Origin: Aquarana catesbeiana
Taxonomy: Eukaryota; Chordata; Amphibia; Anura; Ranidae
NCBI RefSeq assembly: GCF_042186555.1
Contig: NC_133324.1
Location: 4,716,651-4,780,650, forward strand
Direction: 5' to 3'
Length of the DNA: 64,000 nucleotides
The position numbers and the translations under genes were made by a program. Under the pieces are notes generated by a model that did no database searches, had not been told where the DNA came from, and saw only the letters and a list, made by a program, of their open reading frames with translations. Below are positions 24,161 through 33,535 of this stretch, piece by piece (within the stretch, counting starts at the first letter, position 1; each line of letters starts with the position of its first letter).

Positions 24161-25835
24161 TGTCCTGACTACTCTTCTCCTGACCCCCCGGTGTCCTGAC
24201 TACTCTTCTCCTGACCCCTGGTGTCCTGAATACTCTTCTCCTGACCCCCCCGGTGTCCTGACTACTCTTCTCCTGACCCCCCGGTGTCCTGCCTACTCTT
24301 CTCCTGACCCCCCGGTGTCCTGACTACTCTTCTCCTGACCCCTGGTGTCCTGACTACTCTTCTCCTGACTCCCCGGTGTCCTGACTACTCTTCTCCTGAC
24401 CCCCCGGTGTCCTGACTACTCTTCTCCTGACTCCCCGGTGTCCTGACTACTCTTCTCCTGACCCCCCGGTGTCCTGACTACTCTTCTCCTGACCCCCCGG
24501 TGTCCTGACTACTCTTCTCCTGACCCCCCGGTGTCCTGACTACTCTTCTCCTGACCCCTGGTGTCCTGACTACTCTTCTCCTGACCCCCCGGTGTCCTGA
24601 CTACTCTTCTCCTGACCCCCCGGTGTCCTGACTACTCTTCTCCTGACCCCCCGGTGCCCTGACTACTCTTCTCCTGACCCCCCAGTGTCCTGATTACTCT
24701 TCTCCTGACCCCCTGGTGTCCTGACTACTCTTCTCCTGACCCCCCGGTGTCCTGACTACTCTTCTCCTGACCCCCCGGTGTCCTGACTACTCTTCTCCTG
24801 ACCCCCCGGTGTCCTGACTACTCTTCTCCTGACCCCCCGGTGTCCTGACTACTCTTCTCCTGACCCCCCGGTGTCCTGACTACTCTTCTCCTGACCCCCC
24901 GGTGTCCTGACTACTCTTCTCCTGACCCCCCGGTGTCCTGACTACTCTTCTCCTGACCCCCCGGTGTCCTGACTATTCTTCTCCTGACCCCCCGGTGTCC
25001 TGACTACTCTTCTCCTGACCCCCCGGTGTCCTGACTACTCTTCTCCTGACCCCCCGGTGTCCTGACTACTCTTCTCCTGACCCCCCGTGTCCTGACTACT
25101 CTACTCCTGACCCCCTGATGTCCTGACTACTCTTCTCCTGACCCCCCCGGTATCCTGACTACTCTTCTCCTAACCCCCCGGTGTCCTGACTACTCTTCTC
25201 CTGACCCCCCCGGTATCCTGACTACTCTTCTCCTGACCCCCCGGTGTCCTGACTACTCTTCTCTGACCCCCCGGTGTCCTGACTACTCTTCTCCTGACAC
25301 CCCGGTGTCCTGACTACTCTTCTCCTGACCCCCCGGTGTCCTGACTACTCTTCTCCTGACCCCCCGGTGTCCTGACTACTCTTCTCCTGACCCCCCGGTG
25401 TCCTGACTACTCTTCTCCTGACCCCCCGGTGTCCTGACTACTCTTCTCCTGACCCCCCGGTGTCCTGACTATTCTTCTCCTGACCCCCCGGTGTCCTGAC
25501 TACTCTTCTCCTGACCCCCCGGTGTCCTGACTACTCTTCTCCTGACCCCCCGGTGTCCTGACTACTCTTCTCCTGACCCCCCCGTGTCCTGACTACTCTA
25601 CTCCTGACCCCCTGATGTCCTGACTACTCTTCTCCTGACCCCCCCGGTATCCTGACTACTCTTCTCCTAACCCCCCGGTGTCCTGACTACTCTTCTCCTG
25701 ACCCCCCCGGTATCCTGACTACTCTTCTCCTGACCCCCCGGTGTCCTGACTACTCTTCTCTGACCCCCCGGTGTCCTGACTACTCTTCTCCTGACACCCC
25801 GGTGTCCTGACTACTCTTCTCCTGACACCCCGGTG
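24161..25835. repeat. 31-bp minisatellite array
   Basis: About 54 very homogeneous units of 31 bp: TGTCCTGACTACTCTTCTCC followed by TGACCCCCCGG. A marker variant (CTACTCCTGACCCCCTGATG) occurs at 25101 and again at 25598, so a block of 497 bp has been duplicated. C runs alternate with polypyrimidine stretches. It is intronic in the apple-domain gene. Confidence 0.94.
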
Positions 25836-25983
25836 ATATCAGACTCTCTGCTACTACCTGGACTGCTCTGATCTGCTCCACCTACCCACAAGGCTTTGTA
25901 TGTGCCCTTTATTATGTAACTGTCTTTGTATGTAGCACTTCCAAACTGTTTTACCTGCTAACCCCTGGCCTGACACTTCTGTG

Positions 25984-28900
25984 ACCCCTTTGTACCCAGA
26001 TCCCTATGTCCAACCTATACCCATTCCCCTATGTCCCCTCTATACCCAGTCCCCTATGTCCCCTCTATACCCAGTCCCCTATGTCCCACCTATACCCAGT
26101 CCCCTATGTCCCCTCTATACCCAGTCCCCTATGTCCCACCTATACCCAGTCCCCTATGTCCCCCCTATACCCAGTCCCCTATGTCCCCCCCTATACCCAG
26201 TCCCCTATGTCCCACCTATACCCAGTCCCCTATGTCCCCCCTATACCCAGTCCCCTATGTCCCCTCTATACCCAGTCCCCTATGTTCCACCTATACCCAG
26301 TCCCCTATGTCCCCCCTATACCCAGTCCCCTATGTCCCCTCTATAACCAGTCCCCTATGTCCCTTCTATACCCAGTTCCCTATGTCCCCTCTATACCCAG
26401 TCCCTTATGTCCTCTATACCCAGTCCCCTATGTCCCCCCTATACCCAGTCCCCTATGTCCCCCCTATACCCAGTCCCCTATGTCCCCTCTATACCCAGTC
26501 CCCTATGTCCCCCCTATACCCAGTCCCCTATGTCCCCTCTATACCCAGTCCCCTATGTCCCCCCTATACAAAGTCCCCTATGTCCCCTCTATACCCAGTC
26601 CCCTATGTCCCCCTATACCCAGTCCCCTATGTCCCCTCTATACCCAGTCCCCTATGTCCCCCCTATACCCAGTCCCCTATGTCCCCTATATAACCAGTCC
26701 CCTATGTCCCTTCTATACCCAGTTCCCTATGTCACCTCTATACCCAGTCCCTTATGTCCTCTATACCCAGTCCCCTATGTCCCCCCTATACCCAGTCCCC
26801 TATGTCCCTGCTATACCCAGTCCCCTATGTCCCCTCTATACACAGTCCCTTATGTCCCCCCTATACCCAGTCCCCTGTGTCCCACCTATACCCAGTCCCC
26901 TATGTCCCTTCTATACCCAGTCCCCTATGTCCCCTCTATACACAGTCCCTTATGTCCCCTCTATACCCAGTCCCCTATGTCCCACCTATACCCAGTCCCC
27001 TATGTCCCCTCTATACCCAGTCCCCTATGTCCCACCTATACCCAGTCCCCTATGTCCCCCCTATACCCAGTCCCCTATGTCCCCCCCTATACCCAGTCCC
27101 CTATGTCCCCCCTATACCCAGTCCCCTATGTCCCCTCTATACCCAGTCCCCTATGTCCCACCTATACCCAGTCCCCTATGTCCCCCCTATACCCAGTCCC
27201 CTATGTCCCCCCCTATACCCAGTCCCCTCTATAACCAGTCCCCTATGTCCCTTCTATACCCAGTTCCCTATGTCCCCTCTATACCCAGTCCCTTATGTCC
27301 TCTATACCCAGTCCCCTATGTCCCCCCTATACCCAGTCCCCTATGTCCCCTCTACACCCAGTCCCCTATGTCCCACCTATACCCAGTCCCCTATGTCCCC
27401 CCTATACCCAGTCCCCTATGTCCCCCCCTATACCCAGTCCCCTATGTCCCCCCTATACCCAGTCCCCTATGTCCCCTCTATACCCAGTCCCCTATGTCCC
27501 ACCTATACCCAGTCCCCTATGTCCCCCCTATACCCAGTCCCCTATGTCCCCCCCTATACCCAGTCCCCTATGTCCCCTCTATAACCAGTCCCCTATGTCC
27601 CTTCTATACCCAGTTCCCTATGTCCCCTCTATACCCAGTCCCTTATGTCCTCTATACCCAGTCCCCTATGTCCCCCCTATACCCAGTCCCCTATGTCCCC
27701 CCTATACCCAGTCCCCTATGTCCCCTCTATACCCAGTCCCCTATGTCCCCCCTATACCCAGTCCCCTATGTCCCCTCTATACCCAGTCCCCTATGTCCCC
27801 CCTATACCTAGTCCAGTCCCCTATGTCCCCTCTATACCCAGTCCCCTATGTCCCCCCTATACCTAGTCCCCTATGTCCCCTCTATACCCAGTCCCCTATG
27901 TCCCCCCTATACCCAGTCCCCTATGTCCCCTCTATAACCAGTCCCCTATGTCCCTTCTATACCCAGTTCCCTATGTCCCCTCTATACCCAGTCCCCTATG
28001 TCCCCCTCTATACCCAGTCCCCTATTCCCCCTCTATACCCAGTCCCCTATGTCCCCCTCTATACCCAGTCCCCTATGTCCCCCCTATACCCAGTCCCCTA
28101 TGTCCCCTCTATAACCAGTCCCCTATGTCCCTTCTATACCCAGTCCCCTATGTCCCCTCTATACCCAGTCCCTTATGTCCCCCCTATACCCAGTCCCCTA
28201 TGTCCCCCCTATACCCAGTCCCCTATGCCCCCTCTATAGCCAGTCCCCTATGTCCCCTCTATACCCAGTCCCCTATGTCCCCTCTATAGCCAGTTCCCTA
28301 TGTCCCCTCTATATCCAGTCCCTTATGTCCTCTATACCCAGTCCCCTATGTCCCCCCTATACCTAGTCCCCAATGTCCCCTCTATACCCAGTCCCCTATG
28401 TCCCCCCTATACCCAGTCCCCTATGTCCCCTCTATACTCAGTCCCCTATGTCCCCTCTATACCCAGTCCCTTATGTCCCCCTCTATACTCAGTCCCCTAT
28501 GTCCCCTCTATACCCAGTCCCCTATGTCCCCTCTATACCCAGTCCCCTATGTCCCCCCTATACCCAGTCCCCTATGTCCCCTCTACACCCAGTCCCCTAT
28601 GTCCCCCCTATACCCAGTCCCCTATGTCCCCTCTATACCCAGTCCCTTATGTCCCCCTCTATACCCAGTTCCCTATGTCCCCCCTATACCCAGTCCCCTA
28701 TGTCCCCTCTATACCCAGTCCCCTATGTCCCCCCTATACCCAGTCCCCTATGTCCCCTCTATAACCAGTCCCCTATGTCCCTTCTATACCCAGTCCCTTA
28801 TGTCCTCTATACCCAGTCCCCTATGTCCCGCCTATACCCAGTCCCCTATGTCCCCTCTATACCCAGTCCCCTATGTCCCCCCTATACCCAGTCCCCTATG

Positions 28901-31675
28901 TCCCCTCTATACCCAGTCCCCTATGTCCCCTCTATACGCAGTCCCCTATGTCCCCTCTATACCCAGTCCCCTATGTCCCCCCTATACCCAGTCCCCTATG
29001 TCCCCTCTATACCCAGTCCCTTATGTCCCCCTCTATACCCAGTCCCCTATGTCCCCCCTATACCCAGTCCCCTATGTCCCCTCTATACCCAGTCCCCTAT
29101 GTCCCCCCTATACCCAGTCCCCTATGTCCCCTCTATACCCAGTCCCCTATGTCCCGCCTATACCCAGTCCCCTATGTCCCCTCTATACCCAGTCCCCTAT
29201 GTCCCCCCTATACCCAGTCCCCTATGTCCCCTCTATACCCAGTCCCCTATGTCCCCTCTATACCCAGTCCTCTATGTCCCCCCTAAACCCAGTCCCCTAT
29301 GTCCCCTCTATACCCAGTCCTTTATGTCCCCCTCTATACCCAGTCCCCTATGTCCCCCCTATACCCAGTCCCCTATGTCCTCTCTATACCCAGTCCCCTA
29401 TGTCCCCTCTATACCCAGTCCCCTATGTCCCCCTCTATACCCATTCCTCTATGTCCCCTCTATACCCAGTCCCCTAGGTCCCCTCTATACCCAGTCCCCT
29501 ATGTCTCCCCTATACCCAGTCCCCTATGCCCCCCCTATACCCAGTCCCCTATGTCCCCTCTATAAACAATCCCCTATGCCCTCTCTATACCCAGTCACTT
29601 TTGTCCCCTCTATACCCAGTCCCCTATGTCCCCCCTATACCCAGTCACCTATGTCCCCTCTATACCCAGTCCCCTATGTCCCCCCTATACCCAGTTACCT
29701 ATGTCCCCTCTATACCCAGTCCCCTATGTCCCCTCTATACCCAGTCCCCTATGTCCCCCCTATACCCAGTCCCCTATGTCCCCTCTATAACCAGTCCCCT
29801 ATGTCCCTTCTATACCCAGTCCCTTATGTCCTCTATACCCATTCCCCTATGTCCCGCCTATATCCAGTCCACTATGTCCCCTCTATACCCAGTCCCCTAT
29901 GTCCCCCTCTATACCCAGTCCCCTATGTCCCCTCTATACCCAGTCCCCTATGTCCCCCTCTATACCCATTCCTCTATGTCCCCCTCTATACCCATTCCTC
30001 TATGTCCCCTCTATACCCAGTCCCCTAGGTCCCCTCTATACCCAGTCCCCTATGTCTCCCCTATACCCAGTCCCCTATGCCCCCCCTATACCCAGTCCCC
30101 TATGTCCCCTCTATAAACAGTCCCCTATGTCCCTTCTATACCCAGTCACTTTTGTCCCCTCTATACCCAGTCCCCTATGTCCCCCCTATACCCAGTCCCC
30201 TATGTCCCCTCTATACCCAGTCCCTTATGTCCCCCTCTATACCCAGTCCCCTATGTCCCCTCTATACCCAGTCCCCTATGTCCCCCCTATACCCAGTCCC
30301 CTATGTCCCCTCTATACCCAGTCCCCTATGTCCCACCTATACCCAGTCCCCTATGTCCCCTCTATACCCAGTCCCCTATGTCCCCCCTATACCCAGTCCC
30401 CTATGTCCCCTCTATACCCAGTCCCCTATGTCCCCTCTATACCCAGTCCTCTATGTCCCCCCTAAACCCAGTCCCCTATGTCCCCTCTATACCCAGTCCT
30501 TTATGTCCCCCTCTATACCCAGTCCCCTATGTCCCCCCTATACCCAGTCCCCTATGTCCTCTCTATACCCAGTTCCCTATGTCCCCTCTATACCCAGTCC
30601 CCTATGTCCCCCTCTATACCCATTCCTCTATGTCCCCTCTATACCCAGTCCCCTAGGTCCCCTCTATACCCAGTCCCCTATGTCTCCCCTATACCCAGTC
30701 CCCTATGCCCCCCCTATACCCAGTCCCCTATGTCCCCTCTATAAACAATCCCCTATGTCCCCTCTATACCCAGTCACTTTTGTCCCCTCTATACCCAGTC
30801 CCCTATGTCCCCCCTATACCCAGTCACCTATGTCCCCTCTATACCCAGTCCCCTATGTCCCCCCTATACCCAGTTACCTATGTCCCCTCTATACCCAGTC
30901 CCCTATGTCCCCTCTATACCCAGTCCCCTATGTCCCCCCTATACCCAGTCCCCTATGTCCCCTCTATAACCAGTCCCCTATGTCCCTTCTATACCCAGTC
31001 CCTTATGTCCTCTATACCCATTCCCCTATGTCCCGCCTATATCCAGTCCCCTATGTCCCCTCTATACCCAGTCCCCTATGTCCCCCTCTATACCCAGTCC
31101 CCTATGTCCCCTCTATACCCAGTCCCCTATGTCCCCCTCTATACCCATTCCTCTATGTCCCCTCTATACCCAGTCCCCTAGGTCCCCTCTATACCCAGTC
31201 CCCTATGTCTCCCCTATACCCAGTCCCCTATGCCCCCCCTATACCCAGTCCCCTATGTCCCCTCTATAAACAGTCCCCTATGTCCCTTCTATACCCAGTC
31301 ACTTTTGTCCCCTCTATACCCAGTCCCCTATGTCCCCCCTATACCCAGTCCCCTATGTCCCCTCTAACCCAGTCCCCTATGTTCCCCCTATACCCAGTCC
31401 CCTATGTCCCCTCTTAACCAGTCCCCTATGTCCCCCTCTATACCCAGTCCTCTATGTCCTCTCCATACCCAGTCCCCTATATCCCCTCTATACCCAGTCC
31501 CCTATGTCCCCTCTATACCCAGTCCCCTATGTCCCCTCTATACCCAGTCCCCTATGTCCCCTCTATACCCAGTCCCCTATGTCCCCTCTATACCCAGTCC
31601 CCTATGTCCCCCCTATACCCAGTCCCCTATGTCCCCTCTATAACCAGTCCCCTATGTCCTCTCTATACCCAGGAA
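25984..31675. repeat. 25-bp minisatellite array
   Basis: About 228 units of 25 bp, CCCCTATGTCCCCTCTATAC followed by CCAGT, with 24- and 26-bp length variants and ATAACC, TTATGT and CCTATGCCC variants. All three plus frames stay open over long stretches because the unit lacks stops in each, producing overlapping false ORFs of up to 601 codons. Rare markers (CAGTCCTTTATGTCC) recur at about 29317 and 30496, 1179 bp apart. The array ends 166 bp before the signal-peptide exon. Confidence 0.95.
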
Positions 31676-31841
31676 GTCCCCTATGAAGCAATCCATTTCT
31701 AGAGAGTTCCTGTTTTTTTGGGGTATACTTTATATTGAAGATTCACAGAATCCCATTTACTTTTGTGCCCTGCCCCTGCTTACACATAGCCAGGGGTTCT
31801 AACCCATCCCTCCTCCAAAATGACCCCAAAATGTGACTTAC
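31676..31841. other. Intron edge downstream of signal exon
   Basis: Unique sequence with no gene recognised. It begins on the gene strand with the donor GTAAGTCACATTTTGG. Confidence 0.6.
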
Positions 31842-31912
31842 CAGATGGGTTCTGTGGTGGGCAGCTCCAGACGATGATGAACTGGAGGAGGAGGATCAGG
31901 AGGACCATGTTT
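31842..31912 (-). CDS. f11/klkb1-like: Exon with start codon and signal peptide
   Basis: The acceptor is a pyrimidine-rich tract ending in CAG just before 31912. Four untranslated bases precede the ATG at 31908-31906, in good context (A at -3, G at +4). The exon encodes 22 residues starting MVLLILLLQFIIVWS, a short hydrophobic signal peptide, followed by CPPQNPS. The donor is CTG|GTAAGT, with the last exon base at 31842, so the intron is phase 1. The single G left over joins GT of the next exon to make a Gly codon. The mature N-terminus is probably near Ser15-Cys16. An inverted CCAAT motif (ATTGG on the gene strand) lies about 20 bases upstream of the exon, but the strong acceptor argues that an untranslated exon exists further 5'. 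Confidence 0.8.
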
Positions 31913-32229
31913 CTGGAATAGAGAGAGAACCAATGAGAAGGCACAAAGGGGGTCACCAGTTCAACAGAGCCCCGTTCTCTGTCCCCAGGTATTGGATGGC
32001 TTAAACATCACATGATCTAGCCACATCCACCAAGATGGGCCAGACCCCCTCAGCTGGGGCTATGAAGTAACAAGACCTCCGTCCTTCACTTGGGCACCTT
32101 TAAGAATTTACTGGATCTAAAGCCCCCCCAGTGTAAAATGTAATAATTGTAATTAATGTGAATGTTCAATTAATGGAAACCTGAGAATGGGCTGAGGCAT
32201 CAAACCAGCTTCGTGATATAACCTTCATC
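31913..32229. other. Unique sequence upstream of signal exon
   Basis: Contains the polypyrimidine tract and acceptor of the start-codon exon, and an inverted CCAAT motif. The region could be intron (if the 36.5-36.9 kb exons are real) or a proximal promoter (if they are not). No other feature seen. Confidence 0.5.
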
Positions 32230-33535
32230 ACATCGGAGGTCCCCCCATCACATCGGAGGTCCACCTACACATCAATGTCCCTCAACACATAAAAGTACAT
32301 GAGAGGCCCCCATTATATAAGAAGTCCCCAATCACATAAGTGTCCCCATCACATAGAAGTACATGAGAGGTCCCCCCATCATATAAGAAGTCCCCGATCA
32401 CATAAGTGTCCCCATCACATAGAAGTACATGAGAGGTCCCCCCATCATATAAGAAGTCCCCGATCACATCACTGTCCCCATCACATAGAAGTACATGAGA
32501 GGTCCCCCCATCATATAAGAAGTCCCCGATCACATAAGTGTCCCCATCACATAGAAGTACATGAGAGGTCCCCCCATCATATAAGAAGTCCCCGATCACA
32601 TAAGTGTCCCCATCATATAGAAGTACATGAGAGGTACCCCCATCATATAAGAAGTCCCCGATCACATAAGTGTCCCCATCACATAGAAGTACATGAGAGG
32701 TCCCCCCATCATATAAGAAGTCCCCGATCACATAAGTGTCCCCATCATATAGAAGTACATGAGAGGTACCCCCATCATATAAGAAGTCCCCGATCACATA
32801 AGTGTCCCCATCACATAGAAGTACATGAGAGGTCCCCCCATCATATAAGAAGTCCCCGATCACATCACTGTCCCCATCACATAGAAGTACATGAGAGGTA
32901 CCCCCATCATATAAGAAGTCCCCAATCACATCACTGTCCCCATCACATAAAAGAACATTGGAGGTCCCTCCATCATGTCAGAAGTCCCCGATCACATAAG
33001 TGTCCCCATCACATAGAAGTACATGAGAGGTCCCCCCATCATATAAGAAGTCCCCGATCACATCACTGTCCCCATCACATAGAAGTACATGAGAGGTACC
33101 CCCATCATATAAGAAGTCCCCAATCACATCACTGTCCCCATCACATAAAAGAACATTGGAGGTCCCTCCATCATGTCAGAAGTCCCCGATCACATAAGTG
33201 TCCCCATCACATAGAAGTACATGAGAGGTCCCCCCATCATATAAGAAGTCCCCGATCACATCACTGTCCCCATCACATAGAAGTACATGAGAGGTACCCC
33301 CATCATATAAGAAGTCCCCAATCACATCACTGTCCCCATCACATAAAAGAACATTGGAGGTCCCTCCATCATGTCAGAAGTCCCCGATCACATAAGTGTC
33401 CCCATCACATAGAAGTACATGAGAGGTCCCCCCATCATATAAGAAGTCCCCGATCACATCACTGTCCCCATCACATAAAAGAACACCGGAAACCCCCCCC
33501 ATCGCGTCAGAGGTCACCCCATCACATAAAAGATG
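32230..33535. repeat. 66-bp minisatellite array
   Basis: About 20 units of 66 bp containing CATCATATAAGAAGTCCCCG, ATCACATAAGTGTCCCCATC and ACATAGAAGTACATGAGAGG. A second unit type with ACATTGGAGGTCCCTCCATC appears at 32951, 33149 and 33347, every 198 bp (three units), so the right part is a three-unit higher-order repeat. The unit is 22 codons long and keeps frames open on both strands; these are not genes. Confidence 0.93.

Larger units (their letters stand above)
13756..31912 (-). other. f11/klkb1-like: Factor XI / plasma prekallikrein-like gene, 5' half (six exons)
   Basis: Six exons on the minus strand join in frame to give 256 codons: signal peptide, apple 1, apple 2 and the first half of apple 3. 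All have AG acceptors and GT donors, and the phases chain correctly (1, then 2, then 1, and so on), with each apple domain split by a phase-2 intron and bounded by phase-1 introns. In mammals this family has four apple domains followed by a trypsin-like protease. Factor XI and prekallikrein are secreted liver zymogens of contact-phase coagulation that bind high-molecular-weight kininogen. Intron lengths are 10495, 561, 1072, 1057 and 4198 bp. The next intron is at least 13755 bp and leaves the window, so the protease domain is not visible. I cannot tell factor XI from prekallikrein, or from a frog-specific paralogue, with only this half. Possible N-glycosylation sites are N83-S-T, N133-V-S and N183-I-T. 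Confidence 0.85.

Noticed and set aside
25984..31675. Proline/tyrosine-rich proteins in all three plus frames
   Set aside because: A 25-bp unit without stops in any frame gives open frames regardless of coding. Overlap of three such frames is not plausible for genes.
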